This document shows positions 1-5,112 of a stretch of DNA of 6,706 bases, one piece after another. The stretch is from Lachnospiraceae bacterium UBA4317 (lineage in GTDB: Bacteria; Bacillota_A; Clostridia; Lachnospirales; Lachnospiraceae). Under the pieces are notes generated by a model. The model saw nothing but the letters and a program-made list of their open reading frames with translations. It was not told where the DNA came from and searched no databases. Where the stretch lies: positions 1 through 6,706 of the forward strand of contig DGUF01000075.1 of the NCBI GenBank assembly GCA_002394525.1. The letters are read 5' to 3'. Positions within the stretch are counted from its first letter, which is position 1. Every line of letters starts with the position of its first letter. The position numbers were made by a program, and so were the translations under genes.

Positions 1-623
1 CGTTCTATTGCATCTGTCAGAAGATTATATGTGGCAAGATAGGAATTCAATGTCTCCCTGTCGATCTCACCAAGTTCGATCTCACGGAGCCATTTCACAT
101 GGACCTGGGTCCATTTGGTACGTTCATATTTGTATCCATGGCGAAGGCAGAAGGCATTGATCTGCTGCTTGAGGCTTTTGACGGTCTGCTTATGGTCATC
201 CCTCATTCGCAGATAATCTCTGACAGCCTCATCATTCTTCGTTGGGACATGTACGGCACTGAAGCCTCCCCTTGCCAGGCATTTTGCTATCAAGAGAGCG
301 TCTCTTTTGTCAGTCTTGATGCGTTTGCCGCCAGGGACTTCCATCGTAGACGGTGCAAGGATCACACATTTTACGCCATTGGCCTCGAGGTCATGGAATA
401 ATTTGTAACCCAGGCAGCCTGCTTCATATCCGCAAGTGATAGAAAGCTCGTCGCCGCGAAAACGTTTCTTGAGTTTTTCAATAAATCCAAGAATCTCCTG
501 ATAATGAGGATGAACATCCAGAGTGAAAAGCTCATTGACATCACCTTCAAGCAAAGGCTCGACTGCGCATAAAGTATAATTTGTGCTATGGACATCCATC
601 CCGATTTTGATTATTCTATTCAT
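1..623 (-). CDS. IS110-family transposase (DEDD recombinase), N-terminal part, cut by window edge
   Basis: Reading leftward from an ATG at 623-621, the frame stays open for 207 codons to position 1, so the C-terminal part lies outside the window. The N-terminal RuvC-like DEDD fold of IS110 transposases is clear. D10 lies in GMDVH, E67 in GYEAG, and D105 and D108 in KTDKRDA, which are the four expected acidic residues. The C-terminal Tnp20 domain with its catalytic Ser is not in view. The start is supported by an AGGAGG core 6 bases upstream. These enzymes excise and insert their element without terminal inverted repeats, guided by a bridge RNA encoded in the element. Base composition is more AT-rich than the genes to the right, consistent with a mobile origin. 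Family assignment is secure; whether the full-length enzyme is intact cannot be judged. Confidence 0.93.
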   Translation of the reverse strand, partial: MNRIIKIGMDVHSTNYTLCAVEPLLEGDVNELFTLDVHPHYQEILGFIEKLKKRFRGDELSITCGYEAGCLGYKLFHDLEANGVKCVILAPSTMEVPGGKRIKTDKRDALLIAKCLARGGFSAVHVPTKNDEAVRDYLRMRDDHKQTVKSLKQQINAFCLRHGYKYERTKWTQVHVKWLREIELGEIDRETLNSYLATYNLLTDAIE

Positions 624-727
624 AGTGACCTCCTTTTTGCATGCGGTAATCCCTGCATTCATGGTGTTGTGATATTCACTATGAATTGTAAAGGTAAATC
701 CACGATGCTGCAAACTTGGAGGTCACT
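624..727 (-). promoter_or_regulatory. Inverted repeat that would sequester the transposase ribosome binding site
   Basis: On the minus strand AGTGACCTCC (727-718) is perfectly complementary to GGAGGTCACT (633-624), which contains the Shine-Dalgarno sequence and abuts the ATG at 623. The stem extends inward with TTTGCA (714-709) against TGCAAA (641-636) after a small internal loop. An RNA containing both arms would hide the ribosome binding site. A candidate promoter lies between the arms, so its transcript would lack the upstream arm and remain translatable. Blocking translation of read-through transcripts in this way is known for other insertion sequences such as IS10 and IS50. The same stem could instead be part of a bridge RNA. 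Confidence 0.5.
685..714 (-). promoter_or_regulatory. Candidate transposase promoter
   Basis: On the minus strand TTTGCA (714-709) and TACAAT (690-685) are separated by 18 bases and match sigma-A -35 and -10 consensus at 4/6 and 5/6. Transcription would begin near 678, about 55 bases before the transposase ATG. It is the best match I found between the hairpin cluster and the gene, judged by eye only. Confidence 0.35.
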
Positions 728-933
728 TCATATTATCTGTTCACGCCTCCTCGAAGGGCGTGAACATGTAACGCTGCGTTCAGCGATTCCAACGCGCTAC
801 AACAATGCGAAGCATTGTTGACGCTTGAACGCCTTTAAACTCGGGTTTTGCGCAAAGAGCGTGCGCAAAACGCCTCGCGTTTCAGGCAGGCTGTAACGAT
901 TCTTCCCTGGTGACTCTCTCCGGTATAAAATTT

Positions 934-963
934 ATGACGATAAACAGGAGAAGGGTGTATAAT
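934..963 (+). promoter_or_regulatory. Candidate promoter of the secreted-protein gene
   Basis: A perfect TATAAT at 958-963 is preceded after 18 bases by ATGACG (934-939), a 4/6 match to the -35 consensus. Transcription would start near 970, leaving a leader of about 90 bases before the ATG at 1063. A second AT-rich box (TATAAA, 924-929) lies just upstream. The 13-mer beginning at this -10 box recurs at 5025-5037. Confidence 0.45.
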
Positions 964-1062
964 GATAACAGATGCCGGAAGAAATCCGGGCGGAAAAATA
1001 CATTTCATAGCCCGCTCCACGGAAAGACTGCCGGACTACTGTTGGAAAGGAGCTGTTTACCA

Positions 1063-2403
1063 ATGAAAAGAGGGAGTATGGAGTTCAGAAGGATCCTCAC
1101 TGCAGGCCTTGTCCTGTCACTGCTGACGGCGTCGGCGACCTGCGTCTATGGATCATCCCCTGACTCAGCCAGGGGAGAAAAGAGAAACTCAGCCGAGATC
1201 GGCGGAATCATGGCCGTCGAAGCGGAAAAAGAAGCCGCGGAAAAGAAGGAGTCTGCTGCCGCAGCTGACGCGGCGAAGGATGCAGACGCAGCGAAAGAAG
1301 CAGACGCGGCGAACGCATCAAAAGAATCCGACGCAGCGAACGAGGCCGGCACATCAAAAGAAGCCGCAGCCCCCGCTGCTGGTACAGCAGAGAAAGCAGC
1401 GGAGAAAACAACCGGGGAATCTGCTGAGAAAGCCGCAGATGGATCGTCAGAGGAAACATCAGAGCCTGCAAAGCCCTCAGAGGCCGAAAACACTGCCGCA
1501 CAGGAGCCGGAGAAGGAGCCTGAGGCTGATCCCGAGAAGGCGCAGGAGATCAAAAAAGCGGAAGAAGCTTTTCTGAAATTTATCCAGGGCACAGGGACGG
1601 TGACCTACCGCAATGACAATGTTTTTGCCAACAGCATCGGGATCTTTGACAAGCTGCAGGACGGCAGAAAATACACCCTGAAGGAGATCCTGGATGTGTT
1701 CCAGGAGGTCACGGACCAGCTCAACGGGATCAGCCCGGAAAAGAAGGCGGACATCAAGCCCGTCACTGCGGAGTACGCCTTCCTGGAGGACGGCGTCCAG
1801 CCCATGATGGCCCTGCATATCAGGGGAGAACTGGTCGACGAAAGCATCAACATGTACTATGTCATGGAGTACAACCAGTTTTCGGATGAGATCAGCGTGG
1901 TCTATGGCAAGGATTTCTGGTCCAGGGGATATTTCCGCGTAAATACCGCGGGCATCGTCACAGAGTACGGGACTGTCAGCGCCTTTGAAAACTACTACAG
2001 CTATTTCCAGATCGGAAAGGACGGCAGGGTCAGGCACCTCTACTCCGCCGCCTACGACAACAGGAAGGCGGCGCTCAGCGAGGACCTCAACGAGTGGCTC
2101 AAGGACGTCGCTCTGGTGTCCTACGTGATCGGACGGGACCAGAATGACTCCTCGATGGAGATCACGGAGATGACAGACTATTACACCCTCCACGACGGCA
2201 TGGGAGGAGACTACACCTTCTCAATCGAGCTGGACGGCATGTTCTCGGAGGAAAATCCCGCCTACGCCCTCTACAAGGAGGACAGCATCCAGATCTCCGA
2301 CAGCATGACTGTCATCAGGGCCATCCTGGGCAGATTTGCCGAGACCGGTGTGACCATGGACTCCTTCTACAGCGGAAAGCCCCAGTGGAAGCCGGTCGGT
2401 TAA
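1063..2403 (+). CDS. Secreted protein of unknown function with Ala/Glu/Lys-rich low-complexity linker
   Basis: I do not recognise a named family. The ATG at 1063 follows a GGAAAGGAG ribosome binding site by 10 bases and starts a typical Sec signal peptide: MKRG...RR, a hydrophobic stretch LTAGLVLSLLTASA, then likely cleavage near residues 24-30. The longer frame from 910 is not supported because it would bury this signal. The protein is 446 residues. Residues about 50-160 are low-complexity and Ala/Glu/Lys/Asp-rich, partly built from six-residue repeats (ADAAKE type). A predicted globular, Tyr- and Asp-rich domain follows at about 166-446. There is no lipobox, LPXTG or membrane anchor, so it is probably released or loosely wall-associated, with the linker acting as a spacer. 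It appears monocistronic, with its own promoter and terminator. Codon use is A-rich in the linker and GC-rich in the C-terminal domain. Confidence 0.85.
   Translation: MKRGSMEFRRILTAGLVLSLLTASATCVYGSSPDSARGEKRNSAEIGGIMAVEAEKEAAEKKESAAAADAAKDADAAKEADAANASKESDAANEAGTSKEAAAPAAGTAEKAAEKTTGESAEKAADGSSEETSEPAKPSEAENTAAQEPEKEPEADPEKAQEIKKAEEAFLKFIQGTGTVTYRNDNVFANSIGIFDKLQDGRKYTLKEILDVFQEVTDQLNGISPEKKADIKPVTAEYAFLEDGVQPMMALHIRGELVDESINMYYVMEYNQFSDEISVVYGKDFWSRGYFRVNTAGIVTEYGTVSAFENYYSYFQIGKDGRVRHLYSAAYDNRKAALSEDLNEWLKDVALVSYVIGRDQNDSSMEITEMTDYYTLHDGMGGDYTFSIELDGMFSEENPAYALYKEDSIQISDSMTVIRAILGRFAETGVTMDSFYSGKPQWKPVG
1264..1362 (+). repeat. Imperfect 18-bp coding tandem repeat in the linker
   Basis: Units of 18 bases begin at 1264, 1282 and 1300 (consensus GCAGACGCAGCGAAAGAA). 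After a 9-base insertion (1318-1326), related units begin at 1327 and 1345. They encode residues 68-100 as ADAAKD, ADAAKE, ADAANA, SKE, SDAANE and AGTSKE. The unit is a multiple of three, so copy-number changes would alter linker length without breaking the frame. Confidence 0.7.
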
Positions 2404-2433
2404 GACAGGCAGCCTTCCACAAAAAGCATTGTC

Positions 2434-2456
2434 ATATAAATGGCTATATAAATGGC
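2434..2456 (+). repeat. Short direct repeat ATATAAATGGC x2
   Basis: The 11-mer ATATAAATGGC occurs at 2434-2444 and again at 2446-2456, 12 bases apart. The second copy overlaps the start of the terminator stem. No function can be assigned. Confidence 0.6.
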
Positions 2457-2520
2457 CGGATCAGACTGAGGGTTCCCGCCCGGAACCGGCAGCCTGATCC
2501 GGCCATGATTATCTTTTGTC
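2452..2520 (+). terminator. Strong hairpin terminator of the secreted-protein gene
   Basis: A perfect 13-bp stem pairs ATGGCCGGATCAG (2452-2464) with CTGATCCGGCCAT (2494-2506). Inside it a second stem pairs GGTTCC (2471-2476) with GGAACC (2482-2487). The T-rich tail ATCTTTTGT (2511-2519) follows after a short gap, so the U-tract is weaker than ideal. It begins 48 bases after the stop codon at 2403. Confidence 0.7.
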
Positions 2521-2673
2521 CCCATTCCACGCTCTTTGGGGGACGGAGGAAAGGTCCTGATCGTCTTTTGTTCCATTCCACGCCCTTTGAGGGACAGTGG
2601 AATAGACCTGATCATCTTTTGTTCCATTCCACGCCGTTTGGGGAACAGTGGAATGACCATGCTCATCTTTTGA
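2507..2673 (+). repeat. 51-52 bp tandem array of hairpin plus T-run modules (3 units and a partial)
   Basis: Units begin at 2507 (52 bp), 2559 (51 bp) and 2610 (51 bp), with a partial unit at 2661-2673. Each starts GATCATCTTTTGTTCCATTC-like. Units 2 and 3 contain a perfect 7-bp inverted repeat, ATTCCAC with GTGGAAT (2575-2581/2597-2603 and 2626-2632/2648-2654). Unit 2 has an added inner CCCT/AGGG stem. The first unit is degenerate in its right arm. Each hairpin is followed about 10 bases later by ATCTTTTG, the same tail that follows the large terminator, so the array resembles serial weak terminators. No plausible gene lies here. Confidence 0.85.
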
Positions 2674-2674
2674 C

Positions 2675-2694
2675 CTGTACAACTTGCGGTACAG
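2675..2694 (+). other. Short inverted repeat just upstream of a candidate promoter
   Basis: CTGTAC (2675-2680) pairs perfectly with GTACAG (2689-2694) around an 8-base loop, four bases before a TTGATA box. As DNA it could be a half-site pair for a regulator of the downstream prenyl synthase gene, or simply another hairpin continuing the array. Nothing in the sequence decides between these. Confidence 0.3.
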
Positions 2695-2697
2695 AGG

Positions 2698-2726
2698 TTG
2701 ATAGATTCGTCAAAATAGGTTAAATT
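2698..2726 (+). promoter_or_regulatory. Candidate promoter of the polyprenyl synthase gene
   Basis: TTGATA (2698-2703) and TAAATT (2721-2726) are 17 bases apart and match the consensus hexamers at 5/6 and 4/6. A better -10 box, TATAAA (2728-2733), lies slightly downstream but lacks a good -35 at proper distance. The surrounding DNA from 2700 to 2735 is AT-rich compared with its neighbours. Confidence 0.35.
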
Positions 2727-2734
2727 GTATAAAG

Positions 2735-2759
2735 GCTTTCATTGCAAAGCACTTTTTTT
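2735..2759 (+). terminator. Weak hairpin plus T7 run in the leader of the polyprenyl synthase gene
   Basis: GCTTT (2735-2739) pairs with AAAGC (2746-2750), followed by AC and seven Ts (2753-2759). The stem is only 5 bp. It could be a last terminator after the upstream array or, if the promoter at 2698-2726 is real, a leader attenuator. An alternative stem pairs TTGCAAA with the T-run region, so the fold is uncertain. Confidence 0.25.
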
Positions 2760-2806
2760 GCGCAAGTTGAACAATTTGGATGGGGAGACCGGAAACCGGG
2801 GGGCTG

Positions 2807-3790
2807 ATGAATCACTACGAAGAAGCTGAACTGCAGCAGGAAATGAAACAGGTGGAGAAATATCTGTCAGAATATCTGCAGGACCCCGGTTACGGCGGTG
2901 CTGTGGGACAGATCCTGCGGGACATGGAACAGTCCCGCGGTAAGAGGCTCAGGCCCGGACTCCTTCTGATGGCCAGCCGCTACGGCACGGATTTTGAAAA
3001 GGCCCGCGACCGCCTCTGTCGCCTCGGAGCCCTGGTGGAACTCGTCCACATGGCCTCCCTCATCCACGATGACATCGTCGATGACGCCCCGCTGCGCCGC
3101 GGACTGCCCACCGTCCAGGCCAAGTACGGAAAGGACATGGCCGTCTATGCGGGCGACCTGATCCTGAGCAGGATCGTCCAGAGCCTCTTCCGGGACGGCT
3201 TCACCCGCGTCGGCGCCCTCTTCGGCGAAGCTGTGGAATCCATGTGCATGGGAGAACTGGGCCAGATGGACGCCCGCTTCCGCGAGGATGCCACCGTTGA
3301 CCAGTACATGCACAACATCTATGGCAAGACAGCGGCCCTCTGCCGCCTGGCCTGCCTGGCCGGCGCCGTCGAGAGCGGATGCAGCGGCCAGATCCGTGAC
3401 CGGCTCGAAGAACTCGGCATCAACTTCGGATACATGTTCCAGATCAGAGATGACCTCCTGGATTTTGTCTCCGACGCCGGACAGGAGGGCAAGCCCACCC
3501 AGATTGACTTCCGGGAAGGCATCCTGACCCTCCCCGTCCTCTATACCATGGAGGACGAGACCGCCCGCCCGCAGATCATCGACCTCATCCGGACCGCAAA
3601 GGCAGGAAACTTCGGCATGCCCGAGGAAGCCCGCCTCAGAAAACTCGTCTCGGAATCCGGAGGCCTCGCCCGCGCCGCCGCCGACATGGAAATGTACGCG
3701 GACCGTGCCCTCCAGGCCATCGCCAGCCTCCCCGACCACGGCGTCAGCCGCGTCTTCCGCAGGCTCCTCAAGACCAAGAGCAAGATCTGA
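2807..3790 (+). CDS. Polyprenyl diphosphate synthase (long-chain, trans-type)
   Basis: This enzyme condenses isopentenyl diphosphate onto an allylic diphosphate to make a long all-trans prenyl chain in the cytosol. Numbered from 2807 (327 residues, usual for the family), GKRLRP is at 45-50. The first Asp-rich motif DDIVDD is at 88-93, followed by LRRG. The second Asp-rich motif DDLLD is at 215-219, with the conserved GKP Lys at 229. Ala83, five residues before the first Asp motif, is small. In this family that points to a long product, such as the heptaprenyl chain, rather than farnesyl or geranylgeranyl. I prefer the ATG at 2807, which has a GGGGGG run just upstream. An in-frame ATG at 2780 adds nine residues but lacks a ribosome binding site. 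No quinone or UbiA partner gene is adjacent, so the final use of the chain is unknown. Confidence 0.93.
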   Translation: MNHYEEAELQQEMKQVEKYLSEYLQDPGYGGAVGQILRDMEQSRGKRLRPGLLLMASRYGTDFEKARDRLCRLGALVELVHMASLIHDDIVDDAPLRRGLPTVQAKYGKDMAVYAGDLILSRIVQSLFRDGFTRVGALFGEAVESMCMGELGQMDARFREDATVDQYMHNIYGKTAALCRLACLAGAVESGCSGQIRDRLEELGINFGYMFQIRDDLLDFVSDAGQEGKPTQIDFREGILTLPVLYTMEDETARPQIIDLIRTAKAGNFGMPEEARLRKLVSESGGLARAAADMEMYADRALQAIASLPDHGVSRVFRRLLKTKSKI

Positions 3791-3861
3791 AAGGCACAGC
3801 TCCCGCGGGACACCGGGACGTGCTGCAGAAGTATTGGCTGCATAAGCAGACCCGCAAAGTT

Positions 3862-3921
3862 AAAGGGGTTGTTGCCTGGCTGAACTTTTCAGCTAATGCA
3901 ACAGCCCCGTTTTCTTTTTTT
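3862..3921. terminator. Strong terminator between convergent genes, probably bidirectional
   Basis: An 11-bp stem with one G-U pair (GGGGTTGTTGC, 3865-3875, with GCAACAGCCCC, 3898-3908) encloses a second 6-bp stem, GCTGAA/TTCAGC (3879-3884/3888-3893). On the plus strand it is followed by TTTTCTTTTTTT (3910-3921), a classic U-tract for the polyprenyl synthase gene. On the minus strand the stem is followed by CCCCTTTAACTTT, a weaker tail that could stop the EFR1-like gene. That gene's TAA stop overlaps the T-run. Confidence 0.9.
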
Positions 3922-4765
3922 ACAGAAATACCCTGTTCTCCGTTCTCCTCGCGTAATTCTCCTCCAGCATCCGGATATGGGAGAGCATGACCGGATCGTC
4001 GAAATATTTGGCATGGACGGGACAGAGCTTTACGCAGGCCTGGCACTTGATGCAGACCCCGGTGACCGTGCGGAAGTCCTCAAAGCTGATGGACCCCATG
4101 GGACATGCGCGGGCGCAGATGCCGCAGTCCGTGCATGCCTCCGTGGTCTTCGGCCTGGCCTTGAGGAAATTGGCCGGGCTCCCGTCTGCCTGGAGTGGCC
4201 GGTAATAACCGGGAACCGGATCGATGCCGTCCACCTGGACCGGCGCCGGAACCTGCGCCATCCCGTCATGGGGACCCGCCTCGATCGCGGCCGCCTTTTG
4301 GGCCACATCCAGGGCAAACTGACAGATTTCCTGAAAATCACTCTCATTCGGCCGGCCTCCGGCCAGCTTGTCCGACATGACATGCTCCGAGACAAAGGCC
4401 GCCCCCGCGATCGTGTGGAAGCCGTGCTGCTCCAGCTCGATCCGCAGCTCGATCAGGGCATTGTCGAAGCTCCTGTTGCCGAAGGTCACCACCGGCACAG
4501 CCAGCGCCCCGTTCCCTACAAAAATCGACTGCACTGCGGGCAGGATCTTGTTGGGGATCCGCCCGGCGTAGACCGGAATGCCGAAGACCACCAGGTCCCC
4601 CTCGCCGAAGCGGTAAATATGGTGCCGGAACTGCGGCAGGGTAATGTCGATGATCTCGACCGGAAGCCCATCCTTACTGGCGATCGTCCCCGCGATCGCC
4701 GACACGATCTTTTTCGCGTTCCCCGTGGGACTGAAACAAACCGCAGCTACTTTTTTTATTTTCAT
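3920..4765 (-). CDS. EFR1-family flavodoxin/ferredoxin fusion protein (2x[4Fe-4S])
   Basis: The 281-residue protein joins a flavodoxin-like FMN domain to a bacterial ferredoxin domain. FMN-site features are SPTGN at 12-16 (phosphate loop), GIPVYAGRIPNK at 62-73 and TFGNRSFDNAL at 94-104. Two CxxCxxCxxxC motifs, C211/C214/C217/C221 and C238/C241/C244/C248 (the first followed by P and the second by P), should bind two [4Fe-4S] clusters. Residues about 155-205 are a linker. It has no signal peptide or membrane helix, so it is a cytosolic electron carrier or oxidoreductase between FMN and low-potential partners; the partner is not known. The ATG at 4765 has a GAGGAGG site 6-7 bases upstream. The gene is separated from the upstream NUDIX gene by 347 bp containing repeats, so it is probably transcribed on its own. 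Family recognition is strong; physiological role is open. Confidence 0.92.
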   Translation of the reverse strand: MKIKKVAAVCFSPTGNAKKIVSAIAGTIASKDGLPVEIIDITLPQFRHHIYRFGEGDLVVFGIPVYAGRIPNKILPAVQSIFVGNGALAVPVVTFGNRSFDNALIELRIELEQHGFHTIAGAAFVSEHVMSDKLAGGRPNESDFQEICQFALDVAQKAAAIEAGPHDGMAQVPAPVQVDGIDPVPGYYRPLQADGSPANFLKARPKTTEACTDCGICARACPMGSISFEDFRTVTGVCIKCQACVKLCPVHAKYFDDPVMLSHIRMLEENYARRTENRVFL

Positions 4766-4804
4766 TTAGACCTCCTCTTTTTTGACAATTTACCCGCCGC
4801 ATGT

Positions 4805-4904
4805 ACGTGGCTACAGCCATGAGTCAGGCACATGACTTCAGCCATGGGTCATGCACGTGGCTACAGCCATAAGTCAGGCACATGGCTTCAGCCATGAGTC
4901 ATGC
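4805..4904. repeat. 25-bp tandem repeat organised as two 50-bp higher-order units
   Basis: Four 25-bp units start at 4805, 4830, 4855 and 4880. Units 1 and 3 differ at one base, as do related pairs, so the 50-bp blocks 4805-4854 and 4855-4904 differ at only three positions. The first and second 25-mers within a block are more diverged. Every unit centres on a small palindrome, such as GGCTACAGCC or ATGGCTTCAGCCAT (4882-4895), so each can form a hairpin. A truncated fifth start (ATGTGACAG) follows at 4905. The array lies in the presumed leader of the EFR1-like gene. Confidence 0.85.
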
Positions 4905-5024
4905 ATGTGACAGGGTGACGAGGGTGTTCCGGCGGGACAGAAGCTCTGCCGCACGAAACCCTCTCCCGGCTGAACGACCACCCGAATGCCCGGACGGAGC
5001 GCGATAAGGCACACTGCTGTTTAC

Positions 5025-5037
5025 TATAATGATAACA
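5025..5037 (+). promoter_or_regulatory. Isolated -10-like 13-mer shared with position 958
   Basis: TATAATGATAACA here is identical to 958-970, where it forms the -10 box ahead of the secreted-protein gene. At this site there is no good -35 hexamer at 16-18 bases and no plus-strand gene downstream; a transcript would run antisense into the NUDIX gene. It may be a degenerate promoter or coincidence. Confidence 0.2.
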
Positions 5038-5060
5038 CGGATAAATCCTGATTTCTGTTG

Positions 5061-5102
5061 AAAAAAAGGACAGGGAGACAAACCAAAAATTGATGGATCT
5101 CC
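5061..5102 (-). terminator. Possible terminator of the NUDIX gene
   Basis: On the minus strand GGAGA (5102-5098) pairs with TCTCC (5078-5074), with an inner CCA/TGG. A run of seven Ts (5067-5061) follows after CTGTCC. The stem is short and the loop large, so this is a weak candidate, placed 10 bases after the stop codon. Confidence 0.35.
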
Positions 5103-5112
5103 GCGCGACTGT

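Larger units (their letters stand above)
624..871 (-). ncRNA. Candidate IS110 bridge RNA / structured leader region
   Basis: Read on the minus strand, this stretch contains successive inverted repeats. They are a 10-bp stem (871-862 with 854-845), a 9-bp stem with a 3-base loop (820-812 with 808-800), a 9-bp stem (765-757 with 747-739), and a 10-bp stem plus 6-bp extension (727-718 with 633-624, and 714-709 with 641-636). An outer pairing of 831-822 with 785-777, with one bulged A, can enclose the second hairpin. None has a T-run typical of a simple terminator. IS110 elements encode their bridge RNA upstream of the transposase on the same strand, so position and orientation fit. I cannot identify target- or donor-binding loops, because the element ends and target are not visible. 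RNA boundaries are therefore approximate. Confidence 0.35.
1..905 (-). mobile_element. IS110-family insertion sequence, left (upstream) end plus 5' part of transposase
   Basis: The DEDD transposase at 1-623 identifies an IS110-family element. Members carry a non-coding stretch of one to a few hundred bases between the left end and the transposase start, and the structured sequence from 624 to about 870-905 fits that position and size. The family lacks terminal inverted repeats and often makes no clear target duplication, so the exact left boundary cannot be read here; 905 is a guess placed after the last strong hairpin and before the promoter-like DNA of the next gene. The right end is outside the window. 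Alternatively the element ends nearer 730 and the hairpin cluster at 739-871 belongs to the host insertion site. Confidence 0.65.
4766..5112 (-). other. Intergenic region with tandem repeat, no supported gene
   Basis: This 347-base gap separates two minus-strand genes. It holds the EFR1-like gene's ribosome binding site (near 4771-4778), the 25/50-bp repeat at 4805-4904, a GC-rich stretch at 4916-5010 with nothing recognised, a TATAAT box on the plus strand at 5025-5030, and a possible NUDIX terminator at 5061-5102. I found no convincing minus-strand -35/-10 pair for the EFR1-like gene. Reading frames crossing this gap start at non-ATG codons without a ribosome binding site. Confidence 0.6.

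Noticed and set aside
845..871. 10-bp hairpin as an intrinsic terminator
   Set aside because: No T-run follows on either strand.
910..1062. N-terminal extension of the secreted protein to 910
   Set aside because: It would run through the promoter and leader and place the signal peptide internally; the ribosome binding site supports 1063.
1146..2193. Long minus- and plus-strand alternative frames through the secreted-protein gene
   Set aside because: The Ala/Glu/Lys repeats lack stop codons in several frames; these are Ser/Ala/Phe- or Arg/Gln-rich shadows without ribosome binding sites.
2867..3739. 290-codon minus-strand open frame
   Set aside because: It is the antisense shadow of the polyprenyl synthase, whose Asp-rich motifs are unambiguous.
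3896..4822. 308-codon plus-strand open frame, longer than the annotated gene opposite it
   Set aside because: It is the antisense shadow of the EFR1-like gene. The minus strand has FMN and ferredoxin motifs plus a strong ribosome binding site; the plus frame is Arg/Pro-rich and begins inside a terminator.
4899..5081. 60-codon minus-strand frame in the gap upstream of the EFR1-like gene
   Set aside because: Non-ATG start, no ribosome binding site, and it would run into the repeat array with no recognisable motif.
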